Source of the DNA: Euglena gracilis
Taxonomy: Eukaryota > Euglenida > Euglenophyceae > Euglenales
Length of the DNA stretch: 64,000 nucleotides
Direction: 5' to 3'
Assembly: GCA_039621445.1 (NCBI GenBank)
Contig: CP154956.1
Coordinates: 8,121,443-8,185,442 of the forward strand
A program made the position numbers and the translations under genes. The notes beneath the pieces were generated by a model. It saw only the letters and a list, made by a program, of their open reading frames with translations, did no database searches and was not told where the DNA came from. Below, one piece after another: positions 21,723-34,997 of this stretch. How positions within the stretch are numbered: the stretch's first letter is position 1; each line of letters opens with the position of its first letter.

Positions 21723-22871
21723 CTCAAGCCCCCCCCCGTCCCCCCATGCCCCGGAGTCAGTTTCGGGTCCCAGAACTGGCCGACCCAGGCTGCTTGCTCC
21801 CCTTGAAAGGGCCATTATCGGAGTCCGGCCCCTTCGGCGCCGGGTGGAGCGCTATCAGACTCCCTCCTGGTTGGGGTCTTAAAGCCCCCCCCCCCCCACT
21901 CCTGCCCATAGCACCCAGCTCCCCCCCAACACTTTGGCTGGTGGGGGGACATCGCCCAAAATGCCGCCAACCAACTCCCGTTCCAAGGCCCAATTCCCCA
22001 AGGGAAGGCTTCCGGAGCCACGGTTGAACCGCCTGCTTGTCAAAACCCGGAGTGCCCCTCTCCAGAAATGCACCCCGTCCCTCCAAGAAGGCAAGCCCAA
22101 TCGGAACCAGCCGTTGAAGCAGCGCACCCCCCCCCCCCCGGGGGGGGGGGGGCTGCGGCTGGGCTGGGCCCAAATCGGGCTGGCTGCAGCCGCCCCCCCC
22201 CGGGGGGGGGGTTTTCGCAAAACCTTAGAGCGAAGATGTATGGTGTGGTGTTGAGCGATACTGCCGGGGGCCTCCTCACACACCCCTTTGCAGGCACATT
22301 GAACCCTCGTCGAGACTTGCCGACATAATTTCTGCTTCTCTCCACTGCAGCATTTCCAACGAGTTCAAATAATCCCCCATCCACCAGGATGGTCCTTAAC
22401 GTTTTTTAAAAATAAACCCATCCCACCACACCCAACACCGCATCCAACAGGAAAAATGGTTAAAATTTTTGCAAGTTTTGCAAAAAAAGGGTCCACACGG
22501 GGTAAAGTAAATTGTGGCATCCTTGACCATTGCCTATCCACCCAAAACACCCCCAAAAAAGCGTTTTCCGACTGTTTTTTTTTTCCCGACCCCGTTTGAT
22601 CCCAAGACGGACCCTTTGGCCTAACGGCGGTCCTTGAGCAGTGGCCCCTGGTCAAAAATAAAATCCGTCACATAACGACATGCCTGCCATCGACCCGAGC
22701 ACCGATGGGGAATGACGGCTTCATCAAAACCTTTGGGAAAGCGCCGGATATTTTCTTTAATTTTGCTTCATTGTCGAGATATTTTTTGAAAAATTGCTTT
22801 TTGGAGCAAAAGAAAGGCCCAAAAAAAACACCCCAAAATGGCCATCCTGGGCCACAAAAGGGTGCCGGAAC
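21723..22871. other. Intron with GGTCCTT-type repeat
   Basis: G/C-run rich at 21725-22215, including a C12-G12 palindrome at 22128-22152. A GGTCCTT-type repeat copy lies at 22385-22680. No coding pattern. Confidence 0.55.
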
Positions 22872-22994
22872 ATGGGCCAGGCAATGCCGTCCCAGCGGGG
22901 CCATGTTTCCCGGCGCTGCTGTCCCGGATGTGGGCCGCGATGCGCAGCACGACCTCCGCCTCCACCCGCAGGTCCCCGGTGGGCCCACCGCCAG
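22872..22994 (-). CDS. Giant repeat-module gene, exon W21 (first helix)
   Basis: GDLRVEAEVVLRIAAHIRD then SSAGKHGPAG. AEVVLRIAAHIRD matches the first helix of the module. Acceptor GCGGCCAG is clear; the 3' end is tentative. Confidence 0.55.
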
Positions 22995-23274
22995 CTGGCC
23001 GCCCGCCACAGAGCGGTTGCCTGGCCCGCGCGAGGTACCCTGGCCACGTTCCAAGGGTGGCGGTGATTCCTACCGAGTTCAAACCAGCCCCCCCCCCCCT
23101 TGATGGCTGCATTGGAGAGTCTGGAGGGGGTCAGAACCCCACCCCCACCCAAAGGGTGTCAGGAATTCCTGTTGAGCCCTGCACCCATCACATCTCCAGC
23201 ATGACTTGTTTGTCAGAACCCAATCACAAAACTGGTTGGGAGGGGTGACGCAGTTTTGGACCCCGAAAAAAGCG

Positions 23275-23850
23275 ATAATATAATGTAATATAATATAATA
23301 TATTATAATATAATATATAATATAATATAATAGAATGTAAGAGAAGAGAATAGAATATAAGAGAATAGAAGAGAATAGAAGAGAAGAGAAGATAAGAGAA
23401 GAGAAAAGAGAATAAGGGAATATAATATGTAAGGGAATGTAAGGAAGAGAAGAATATAACAGAAGAGAATATAATAGAATACAATACAATACAAGACAAT
23501 ACAATACAAGACAAGACAATAAGACAAGACAAGACAAGACAATACAATACAAGACAAGATAGAAGATAAGAGAAGAGAATATAATAGAATATAATAGAAT
23601 ATAACAAAATATAATGTAAGAGAATATAATATAATATAATATAGAATAAGATATAGAATATAATATAATATAATATAACATAATATCATATGATACAATA
23701 TAATATAATATAATATAATATAATATAATATAATATAATATAATATAATATAATAAATATAATATAATATAATGTAATATAATATAATAGAATAGAATAG
23801 AATATAATATAATATATAATATTAATATATATGTTTTGCACAAACAAAAA
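23275..23850. repeat. (ATAAT)n-type tract with AGAGAA and ACAAG variants
   Basis: About 550 nt of ATAAT, AGAAT and ACAAG pentamers on the plus strand. Poly-Ile/Leu/Tyr ORFs on the minus strand are translations of it. Confidence 0.93.
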
Positions 23851-24280
23851 TTACGATAAACAAAAATTTTGATAAAAATGCCCAAATTTTATCAAAAATC
23901 GTCGATCATTAGTATCAGGCTATTTTTTTTGGTGGGTAATGAGAATCCATTTTCTAAAGAAGGGAAGGAAAGCTAAAGAATCTGCCTAATAAAAATCGGT
24001 AATTATTTCCATAACTTCACATTTTCGCCAAAAAAAATTGGCCAAAATTAAACTTTTTTCAACTAAAAAATTTCAAAATTAAATTTTTATCAAAATTAAA
24101 TCTTCTTACAAAATCAAATTTTTTATCGTTAATATTTGTTCGTCGTATTTTTTGTTCGTGCTACACATGCGAAATAAGTGTAAACAAAAAATACACAATA
24201 AAAGTGTTTGCACCTTCCGCCCACGCCATAGAGGGGCTTGTTCAAAATGGGGGGACGGCAGGAGCGGCGGGCTGGGCGAC
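23851..24280. other. Intron, AT-rich, no gene
   Basis: Low-complexity AAAATT-rich sequence. Nothing coding seen. Confidence 0.45.
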
Positions 24281-24364
24281 GAGGTCCGCGTCGGGCGCCG
24301 CGCCGGAGGGGAGGAGCCGCAGGGTGAGGGCCTTCATCTCGAACCAGCCCGAGTCCTCCGCCAG
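24281..24364 (-). CDS. Giant repeat-module gene, exon W20
   Basis: [19 protein letters not shown] then SGAAPDADL. It matches FlxxHPdWFEVrxxxVxLxP and would complete the W19 module. Acceptor GACGCAG, donor CTC|GTCGCC, 28 codons. Phase with W19 is not satisfied by the obvious sites, so one boundary is wrong. Confidence 0.65.
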
Positions 24365-24495
24365 CTGCGTCGGGCCGCAGGACCCGCCCAGCGGGGGAGC
24401 CAAGCGCCAATGGTCTGCCGAAACTGGACCCAATTCCGCCCAGTCATTTCTGGCATCGCCGATGTTTCATTCCCCAACAGTGTTCTCAGAATATA

Positions 24496-24577
<82 letters not shown>

Positions 24578-24589
24578 CTATATATATAT

Positions 24590-24643
<54 letters not shown>

Positions 24644-25240
24644 TATATCATATACATATGTGTGTGTATATGGACATATAATACACACATGTGCGTGCGC
24701 ACGTGTGTACATTTTATATAAAAAGTATTCTGCTCCGTTCCAATCTCAGCTCAGTTTCAATACGCCCATTCATCCAAGGCGGTCCGTAACGTAAAAAAAA
24801 ATTCCTGAACAACTACATTCGATGAGAAATCCACAGGAAAGACAGCCAAAAAAATTGAAATTGGCAAAAAAAAAAAAAAAAATGCTTTCTGGTGTTTTTG
24901 ACTAGTTCGCCATCCACCAAAATCATTCAAAAAAACGTGCTTTCCCCCCTGGAATTTTCGACCTCGTTTGACACCCAAGGGCGGTCCTAAATGGGCCGTC
25001 CTCAGCAAAAAAAATAATCCCGTGCCATATTAACCGCCCTGCTTTCATCCTGTCCACCCCCTCCCCTCCCCCACCCAACAAGGGTGCCCTGCTAACCGTC
25101 CGGGGGGAGGGGGCAACCCTCGCACGGAACTGCAGGGCAACAAATAGGACCCCCATGGGGGGTCACCCCCCCCACCCACCACCCTGGCTGTTCGGCTGAT
25201 TCCCGTTCTGCCCTGCCCCCAGAAACGGCGGGCCCTGCAC
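24365..25240. other. Intron with (AT)n and GGTCCTT-type repeat
   Basis: (AT)n at 24495-24653 and a GGTCCTT-type repeat at 24772-25020 (GGCGGTCCGTAACG, CCATCCACC, TTTTCGACCTCG, GGGCGGTCC). No coding pattern. Confidence 0.65.
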
Positions 25241-25321
25241 AGGCTGCCGAGGTGCCCGTACTGCCGCTCCCAGTCCAGCGCGGCGGCCACCGCCAGCGGG
25301 CCACCGAGCCGAGAGAGCAGA
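25241..25321 (-). CDS. Giant repeat-module gene, exon W19
   Basis: LLSRLGGPLAVAAALDWE then RQYGHLGSL. Second helix ending ALDWE, then YGHLGSL, almost the same as YGHLGKL of W10 and with the donor at the same place (CT|GTGCAG). Acceptor GGCGCAG; the frame is also open further upstream. Confidence 0.72.
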
Positions 25322-25877
25322 CTGCGCCGGCGGCCGGTCCACCACCCCGCGTCGATGCGCAAGCGCACAGCGTCCAACAGAACAACCAACCAGCCAACCG
25401 GTGAAACACAACAACGACTCCAATGATGCGAGTTCCACATGGCCGCTCTCGGAACCATACAAATTTTTAAAACAAAAACTGACCCCCCCCGGGAGGGATC
25501 AATTTTTCTTGGAGAACCAGTCAATCGCCACCCCCACCCCCACCCCCAGCTCCTGTGGGGGGGGGGGGGTGGTAGACCACTCTGGGATCAAAAGGAATCG
25601 GGGACAAAAGTGAAAAAAAAAGTCCAATCTTTTTCCTTCGGCACCGGGTTCATTTACTTGGCTTTTGCCAATCCCTCCCCGGGAGGTTTGGACCAAAACC
25701 ATTCAGTAACTCTGAAAAAATGAACGGCCAATGAATGTACAATTGAATGATTGAAACCCAAAAATGGATGCGAACCCTTACGTCCCTTCCATCTTGGAGT
25801 TGGATAACTGCACATGCACTTTGCCCAAATGGCCACCCAGTCACGACACAGGCCACGGTGCGCCAAACGAGGTTGCC
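25322..25877. other. Intron with CAGTCA-type repeat
   Basis: The CAGTCA-type repeat copy covers 25454-25735 (CCATACAAATTTTT, GGCACCGGGTTCATTTAC, GGTTTGGACC). No coding pattern. Confidence 0.55.
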
Positions 25878-26142
25878 CGGGGGGGGGGAATTATGCGGTC
25901 TGGCAGGCGGGGAAAAAATGCGGAAAAATGCGGAATAATGCGGAATAATGTGGAAATGCGGAAAAATGCGGAATAATGCGGAATAATGCGGAAAAATGCG
26001 GAATAATGCGGAAAAATGCGGAAAAATGCGGAAAAATGCGGAATAATGCGGAATAATGCGGGAAAATGTGGAATAATGCGGAATAATGCGGAATAATGCG
26101 GAAATGCGGAATAATGCGGACCGCATAATTCCCCCCCCCCCG
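25878..26142. mobile_element. MITE-like element with ATGCGGAATA satellite core, at exon W18
   Basis: Long terminal inverted repeats: C, G-run, AATTATGCGGTC on the left and GACCGCATAATT, C-run, G on the right. Exact 7-bp duplication GGTTGCC at 25871-25877 and 26143-26149. The 220-bp core is ATGCGGAATA and ATGCGGAAAA units. 265 bp. Confidence 0.9.
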
Positions 26143-26149
26143 GGTTGCC

Positions 26150-26304
26150 CCGGCAGGCCCCAAGCTCAGTGGCCCCGCTGGGCAGGTCCCAATACGCCAG
26201 CTCCCCCGAGGGGGTTGCAGCCAGCTGGGCGGCCATGGCATACAGCGCGTCCTTCTCCCCCGGCAGGTCCTCCTCCGGCACCTCCTCGTCCTCGTCCTCC
26301 CCCT
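26150..26304 (-). CDS. Giant repeat-module gene, exon W18, next to a mobile element
   Basis: An acidic linker (EDEDEEVPEEDLPGE) leads to KDALYAMAAQLAATP, a first helix, then GELAYWDLP. Acceptor GTCACAG; entry phase fits W17. The 3' end runs into the 7-bp target duplication of the element at 25878-26142, so the insertion lies in or beside this exon and its original donor cannot be seen. Removing the element restores an open frame across the site. Confidence 0.65.
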
Positions 26305-26689
26305 CTGTGACACGGGGCGGATGGAATGGACACTGCCCAGAAGTTGATACGACTACGTGACGAGACTGAATTAAGACAGCCAAAAACGCACACGTAAGAA
26401 ACACAGAAACCGCCTTGCGACATACCCGACCCCCCCTTATGTGTTTATGGCCGGTGCTAACTTCATTTCTGGCCCAGTTTGCTGTGTGAGGGGCCAGGCA
26501 CCCTGCACCAGTGCTCCTGTGTTGCTCTGCCTGGCCGGGTGGGCAGCTCTGGTGCAATTCCAGCACTGTAAGGGCATACACTTGCCCGATTAACCCCCGC
26601 CGGTTGGAAAACTTCGTTTGCTTCGTCAGCATCCATGCAGAAAACAGCGGCGCAGGGTGCGCGTGTTGTGCGTGCGTGCGTCTGTGTGC

Positions 26690-26751
<62 letters not shown>

Positions 26752-26773
26752 GCACGCGCGCGTGTGTGTGTGT

Positions 26774-26867
<94 letters not shown>

Positions 26868-26872
26868 CGTGT

Positions 26873-26929
<57 letters not shown>

Positions 26930-26975
26930 GTGTGTGTGAGCGAGAGGCGCACCAACGTTCTTTTGGGGGGCACAC
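26305..26975. other. Intron with (TG)n
   Basis: (TG)n with few interruptions from 26692 to 26938, about 245 nt. The remainder has no coding pattern. Confidence 0.75.
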
Positions 26976-27094
26976 CAAAAGGGCCGCCCTCCTGCAGCGG
27001 CTTGTAGGGGGCGGTGCGCCGCAGGGCGATGAAGGAGTGGCGCACCTCGAACCAGTCCGGGTGGGCCTGGCAGAAGTCGAGCAGCTTGCCGCAC
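26976..27094 (-). CDS. Giant repeat-module gene, exon W17
   Basis: CGKLLDFCQAHPDWFEV then RHSFIALRRTAPYKP. A textbook second half of the module (GKLxDFCxxHPDWFEVRxxFIALR). Acceptor TGCACAG, donor TTTTG|GTGTGCC, 119 nt. Joins W16 (2 to 1) and W18 (1 to 2) in phase. Confidence 0.85.
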
Positions 27095-27716
27095 CTGTGC
27101 ATGGATATATTTGTGTATGAGTATTTGTATGTGTGTGTGTGTGTGTATGTGTTTGTGTGTATGTGTGTATGCGTATGTGTATCAGCAGTCTTTCAGGACC
27201 CGGGAGAGTCCAGATCCACCCACCCATCCCCTGGCCCCCCAGAGGGGGGGTGGCCTGAACACCCACCTGCCGGATCATCAAATAAAAAATATCCGATGTG
27301 TATGTATCTGTACGTAGGTGCATGCGCACGTTTATGTGTGTGTGGATGTCACATACACACATACACATACACATGCGTGTGGTGTTGTGAGTGTGAGTCC
27401 CAGTATATGTGTGTGTGTGTGTGTGTGTGTTTGCGTGTTTGCATGCGCACGCTCTTGCATGCGTGCAGCAATGTGTATGTGTGTTCGCTCATGTGTTGTT
27501 TTGTGTGTGCATGAAAACGTGTTTATGAGGCTCTCTTTGTGTGTGTGTGTGTGTGTGTGTATGTTGTATGTGTGTGTCACGCAGTGGAGGGAGGTGGGCG
27601 CCTGTGCCTTCTGCTTTGGGTGTTCTCAAGGGCATTTTTTTTGTTGCACAATGCAAATGCGCTCCAATAAATGCAATGAATTCGGGAACTGAAGTGTGAG
27701 TGCCTGGCATTGAAAG
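27095..27716. other. Intron with interrupted (TG)n
   Basis: GTATGTGTGTG-type repeats at 27120-27185 and 27310-27580. No coding pattern. Confidence 0.6.
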
Positions 27717-28012
27717 CAGGCTGCTTTTTTAACCAACCCGGAGGGGGGGTCTGGAGTGCCTTGGGGTGCCTGCCCAGGCAGGCACTACCCCCCCCCTGGG
27801 GGGTCGGATTTCGGCCTGTGCCCAGGCACATTCCTTTGAGAAGAGGCCATTTTGGCTCCCCTGCGCCTTTGGCGCCGGGGTCTGTGCTGGGGCACCTTCG
27901 GCTGTGTGCCCTGCCCCCCCAGGGGGGGGGGTCGGATCGGGAGTGCCTTGGAGTGCCAGCCCAGGCAGGTTCCCTCCGGGGTGGGATCGGCACCCGACTA
28001 AAATACAGTCTG
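27717..28012. mobile_element. MITE-like element, CAGGCTG family, copy 2
   Basis: Ends CAGGCTGCTTTTTTAACC and (reverse) CAGACTGTATTTTAGTC. ATTGAAA flanks it (27709-27715, separated by one G, and 28013-28019), a target duplication. About 85% alike to 16522-16818 by eye. Confidence 0.85.
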
Positions 28013-28247
28013 ATTGAAAATTCACATCTCTGCGACTGGTCGCAGTTCTGGAGCGACTTGTTAAAGCAGCAAATCGATGGATGATGAAAGCCCTTTTATC
28101 GCTCAAATTGATGTCAAACACACCCACACACCCACACCCACACCGACACCCACACCCACCCACCCACCCACCCACACGCACGTACACACAAACACACACA
28201 CACACACACACACATGCACGCACGCACACGCACGCACACACGCACAC
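28013..28247. repeat. Interrupted (CA)n next to exon W16
   Basis: CACCCACAC and CACGCACG repeats at 28119-28247 reach the 5' splice site of W16. Confidence 0.75.
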
Positions 28248-28363
28248 CGAGGGAAAGCATTGTCCCAGTCCACCTGCCGCACCAGCCCGGCACAGTGACC
28301 CCGACGGGGGTTGCGTGTGCGGCTGAGGAGGTGGGAGGCGATGGCGTTGAGGGCCTCCTGCTC
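28248..28363 (-). CDS. Giant repeat-module gene, exon W16
   Basis: EQEALNAIASHLLSRTR, then GHCAGLVRQVDWDNAFP. First helix, second helix and VDWDNAF are all present. Acceptor CTCTCCAG; donor CTCG|GTGTGCG opens directly into the (TG)n tract on the minus-strand side. Phase 2 exit fits W17 exactly. Confidence 0.82.
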
Positions 28364-28749
28364 CTGGAGAGTGTGGAACATGGGCACTGGGGCTGGTGAT
28401 GCTGTGTGTGGAGGCACAGCGTTCGGAGTCGTCGTCTGAAGTGTAGCGCAAGGGAAAAAAAGGCAAGAAGAAAAAAATTGGAGATCTGGTGTGACTTCTG
28501 TGTTAATGTGCAACTCTGTTTATAAATGTTTCCTTTCCTGCTGGATTGCTGACTCTGACTTGAAAAAAAAATCCGAAAAATTCAGTTAATATTCAAAAAT
28601 AAAATTCATTTCATGACCAATTTGAACGAAACCATATTCTCTTGTGGATCAATCCTTGAGCATTTGATTGGAAATGCAGCGCCATTGAACCTCAGCTACA
28701 CCTATGCTTGCGTGCAGTCAGCCCGAAACCACCCGCCGGCGCACAATAC
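28364..28749. other. Intron, no gene
   Basis: AT-rich from 28440 to 28680, nothing recognised. Confidence 0.4.
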
Positions 28750-28858
28750 CTCTCGCCCCTTCTCCGTGGGGCGGGACCGCGGCCGCAGGACCACCTTGTG
28801 GCGGTGCGTCTCAAAGACGTGGCCGTTCTCGGCCAGGAAGGCCGGCAGGTCCCCCGGT
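28750..28858 (-). CDS. Giant repeat-module gene, exon W15
   Basis: PGDLPAFLAENGHVFE then THRHKVVLRPRSRPTEKGRE. It completes the W14 module with LPAFLAENGHVFE and the KVVLRP tail. Acceptor CCTGAG chosen because it alone keeps phase with W14; donor GAG|GTATTG. The frame has no ATG. Confidence 0.75.
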
Positions 28859-28897
28859 CTCAGGGCTGCAAGCGCTTTCCCGGGGCCTGGTCACCGC

Positions 28898-29132
28898 TGA
28901 AGTCGCACCGAAGTCGCATCGAAGTCGCACCGAAGTCGCATTGAAGTCGCACCGAAGTCGCATCGAAGTCGCACGAAAGTCGCACCGAAGTCGCACCGAA
29001 GTCGCACCAAAGCCGTGGGCGAGTTGGCGGGGGGGGGGGGGGGGGCCCAGCTGGGGGGCCAAATTTGGTGTGTAATTCTTTGCGGAAACCCAGCTGGGGG
29101 GCCAAATTTGGTGTGTAATTCTTTGCGGAAAC
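28898..29132. repeat. 11-bp array and 43-bp duplication
   Basis: About ten units of CGAAGTCGCAC at 28898-29011, a G16 run, then a 43-bp unit (CCCAGCTGGGGGGCCAAATT...) twice at 29046-29132. Confidence 0.9.
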
Positions 29133-29405
29133 ACTCCAACAGAAGACACGTACTGTTCCAAAAATCTCGTTTCTGGCGTCTCAGGGTCTTTCCATCTCTA
29201 CTTTGGAAAAAAATGTTGTGCAAACCTGTGCGAAGACGTGATTTCAAAAAAGAAAGCTGCAAAAAATGTTGCCAACGGGGACCTACCATCCAGGTTGAAG
29301 AAATTTACGGCCAAATTAAGAATTGAGGAATTTTGCTGGGAAATAACTCTGTCACAAAACGAGAAGATATCTGAGCAGGCAGAGGTGTAGGGTGCAGCTC
29401 TGCAC

Positions 29406-29476
29406 AGCTCCCCGAATGCGTCTGGCCACGGGAGCTGCTCCGCCAAATCCCGGGCGTCCATCTCGTGCTGGGGTTG
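29406..29476 (-). CDS. Giant repeat-module gene, exon W14
   Basis: QPQHEMDARDLAEQLPWPDA then FGEL. The second helix ends in LPWPDAF, the counterpart of LDWDARF. Acceptor CACGCAG, donor GAGCT|GTGCAG, 71 nt; phase 0 in and 2 out, both matching neighbours. Confidence 0.75.
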
Positions 29477-30653
<1,177 letters not shown>

Positions 30654-30840
30654 CTGGAGGAGGGTCTGCACGATCACGTCGCGGGCCAGGATGCGCAGCG
30701 GGGGCCGCACCGCGCCCCCGGCCACTGCCACGCCGTTCGCCCGCAGGGACACCAGCGCCGGGGTGCAGTCGAAGACGTCGCTGTGCCGCTCGCAGAAGTC
30801 CCGCAGCTTGGTGGCTGGGAAGTGCCGGTCGGCCCCAGGC
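30654..30840 (-). CDS. Giant repeat-module gene, exon W13
   Basis: Reads PGADRHFPATKLRDFCERHS, then DVFDCTPALVSLRANG, then RILARDVIVQTLLQ. It has FPATKLRDFCERHSDVF and the ALVSLRANG tail, then the first helix of the next module. Acceptor GGGGCAG, donor CTCCAG|GTGCGG. First of six exons (to 26150) that join with GT-AG ends in matching phase. Confidence 0.8.
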
Positions 30841-31601
30841 CTGCCCCGCATTTCGGAGTGCGTGTCCCCCGATCGGTATATACACCCCCTCGCTTATTGC
30901 AGCAGGTGCGCTTGTGGGGGCGCCGCGGGGGTGCGCTTCCATTTGGGCCCCCTGCCTGACTTTTGTTGACTTTCTTCAGAATTGCCATTCAAATGGGGGG
31001 TGCACTTATGGTGGGCAGTTGCCTTCGAAGACCGGGGGTGCACTTGTATTTGGACCCTGCGCCTTTTTCGGTTCATTTTTTGACCCCAACCTTATTTCAG
31101 TGGACCCTGGGGGGATCTTCCCCCAACTCTCCGTGTAGCCCGAGTTACGGCCATTTTTCAGCCAACTTTGGCCCATTTCTGGGCCATTTTGGGCTGTTTT
31201 TGGCCCTGGCCATTCCCATCCACCACCCACAAGGTTTCCAGAATTCCTATTCAGGTCAGTCCAGCCCGCCCCGAAACATCCTCAAAAACCTCCGGCAATT
31301 TTGTCTTTTCTGTTTACAACTAAACGTATTTTGGGCCAGTTTTGGAAGCTCCTGCCTCACTCCAGAGCCAGAAAATCAGTCACTCACTGTGAAAAATGGT
31401 GCGGTCGTACTGCAATCTAAACTCCCAATCACAGTGCGAATTTCCATGATGAATAAAATAGCCTCATGCACAAATCGAGCCGAACATGTGTAAATACATT
31501 TGCATTTCCATTTATAATGGAATATATCATATAATTGAAATATTGGACAAAAAAGGACGGTGGGGTGTAACGTGCCGGCAAGCTTCACTGTCGGGTTAGG
31601 C
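30841..31601. other. Intron, no gene
   Basis: Mixed sequence; a CAGTCACTCACTGTG block at 31376 recalls the CAGTCA-type repeat. Nothing coding seen. Confidence 0.4.
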
Positions 31602-31667
31602 CTGACCCCAATCCATAGCACGCACCAAGTCTCCATAGGGGAGGCGTGGAGGGTCCCGCTTGGAGAG
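31602..31667 (-). CDS. Giant repeat-module gene, exon W12, GC donor
   Basis: A 22-codon exon: LSKRDPPRLPYGDLVR then AMDWGQ. It continues the helix of W11 (ARAALAEH) into the second helix ending MDW. Acceptor TTGTGCAG; the exon ends GGTCAG|GCCTAA, so the 5' splice site would be GC, a type common in dinoflagellates. The entry phase matches W11. The exit phase does not exactly match W13, so the donor may be one or two bases off. Confidence 0.6.
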
Positions 31668-33316
<1,649 letters not shown>

Positions 33317-33551
33317 GTGCTCCGCGAGCGCAGCCCGGGCCCACTCCACCTCCTCCGAGTCGATGCCCTGGGAGGCCAGGCTGCCCCGCTGGGCGAGGGC
33401 GATGATGTTGTGGCGGCAGTGGAGGAGGTGCGGGTGCTGCGCCGCGAAGTCGGGGGCCGGGGGGCCCCCGGCCGGAGCCAGCGGTGGTTTGGGTGTCCGG
33501 GGGGGGGGGGGGCAGCCGGCGCAGCCACGTCGAAAAGGCCCCACAAAGGGG
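33317..33551 (-). CDS. Giant repeat-module gene, exon W11
   Basis: Begins with a Pro-rich stretch coded by a C-run (CPPPPRTPKPPLAP), then PDFAAQHPHLLHCRHNIIAL and EEVEWARAALAEH. The first part completes the module of W10; WARAALAEH opens the next. Acceptor TCTGAG, donor CAC|GTATGG, 235 nt, phases fit W10 and W12. If the acceptor is right, a poly-C tract of more than 10 nt is translated here. Confidence 0.7.
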
Positions 33552-33782
33552 CTCAGAGGCAAATTGGCGTGTGAAACATTCGATCGATTTTGAGGTGAAG
33601 TTGGGTCTTTTCGCTCGTGTTGCTTGACTCGCATACACTGATGCCCCGCCGTTTTTCGGCGAGCCTTTGCGTCTGGGTCAGACCATGGGATCAAAAATGA
33701 ACCGGGATTTATCATATGCATGTGCGTGCTGCATGTATTGTGTATTGCATGTGGTGTGCGCACACGTGCATGCACGCGCGCA

Positions 33783-33867
<85 letters not shown>

Positions 33868-33914
33868 AATTGTGTGTGTGTGTGTGCACATAACAGTGGC
33901 TCCCCAGGATGGAC
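33552..33914. repeat. Short intron with (TG)n
   Basis: 363 nt between W11 and W10; (TG)n with CGCG interruptions at 33785-33888. Confidence 0.8.
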
Positions 33915-34039
33915 AGCTTGCCAAGGTGCCCGTACTCCTTGTCCCAGTGGATCAGCTGGATCAGCTCCCAGACGCCGGCCTCGTTGCGCGGGCGGTCGGC
34001 GAGGGCGGCCACGATGGCGTCCAGCGCTGCACTCTCTGG
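33915..34039 (-). CDS. Giant repeat-module gene, exon W10
   Basis: One of the best examples: PESAALDAIVAALADRP, then NEAGVWELIQLIHWDKEYG and HLGKL. It contains the first helix (ALDAIVAAL), second helix ending HWD, and the YGHLGKL link. Acceptor CCCGCAG, donor AAGCT|GTCCAT, 125 nt, leaving phase 2 as required by W11. Confidence 0.8.
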
Positions 34040-34786
34040 CTGCGGGCCAGACCGCCTGGGAGGTGGGCGGGGCACAAACTGCGCATTTTCAATGTGTACA
34101 CACATATGTATAAACATTGCAGAGTCAAACATTTATGTAAATTTTAATATGTATTTGAATAAATTTGAACACACATGTGGTTAACACACACAAATTTAGT
34201 TGTGTTTAACACACGCAATTTAAATACACATGTGTTTAAATACACATTGTATTTAAATAAATTTGAACACACAGACACACATGGTTTAAACACAGCCAAC
34301 ACAGAACACAGACACAGAACACACAACACAGAACACAGAACACACAGACACACAACTATTCATGCATGCAAACATCGGCATAACAAATAGCCCCCCCCCC
34401 CCCCACCCCCCTGTATAGATTCGGCTGAATGGTACCAACGCACACATGTGTCCAAGTACATGAAACTTTGGATTCCCCGGCGAACCTTTCGTCTTGTTTT
34501 AGTTGCCTTCACTGTACTGTAGAAAGAGGTTTTTTTAATTATTATTTCTTCATCTGGGAGCTGAGATATGAATGCCAATTCCCCTCAAAAGATGCAGAGA
34601 CCGGTTTGGGAACTAACAAGATCCTCTGTGTCCACAGCCTTCATCCATCAGGAGTTGGCATGAAGAATTATTATTTGACAAGCTGGACGTTTGAAGCGAA
34701 AGCTGGAAACAACAATTGACAATTCAGAACACATTCGGGACGACACTCAAAAATATTCGCACATTTTATATTGGGAATTGCTTCAC
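34040..34786. other. Intron with ACACA and GAACACA repeats
   Basis: TTTAAACACAC and GAACACAGA units at 34150-34355, then a C14 run at 34391. No coding pattern. Confidence 0.5.
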
Positions 34787-34997
34787 GGAGTCACTGAGCA
34801 TGCCCAAAGCAGGGGACGCATACTGCGGGTCGGAGAGGTCCAGGGCCTTGAGGGCGGCGGGGGTGACGGAGAGGCGGCCCCGGTAGAGGCCGAACCACTC
34901 CGGGTGCGCCTTCACGAACGCCGCCACGTCGCCCCACTCCGGCTCCCACGCCACCGGGGAGGCCAGCTCGGGGGGAAGGGCCCCGCCGGCCCCCGAA
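34787..34997 (-). CDS. Giant repeat-module gene, exon W9
   Basis: A full module core in one 211-nt exon: LASPVAWEPEWGDVAAF, then VKAHPEWFGLYRGRLSVTP, then AALKALDLSDPQYASPALG. It shows W[ED]xxxG, FVKAHPEWF and the G-R-L-S-V-T-P tail. The donor TCC|GTGAAG gives phase 0, which fits W10. The acceptor is chosen at GGGAG; others are possible in the Gly/Pro-rich start. Confidence 0.7.

Noticed and set aside
23079-23885. 268-codon ORF rich in Ile, Leu and Tyr, resembling a membrane protein
   Set aside because: Translation of the ATAAT/AGAAT/ACAAG pentamer tract on the minus strand.
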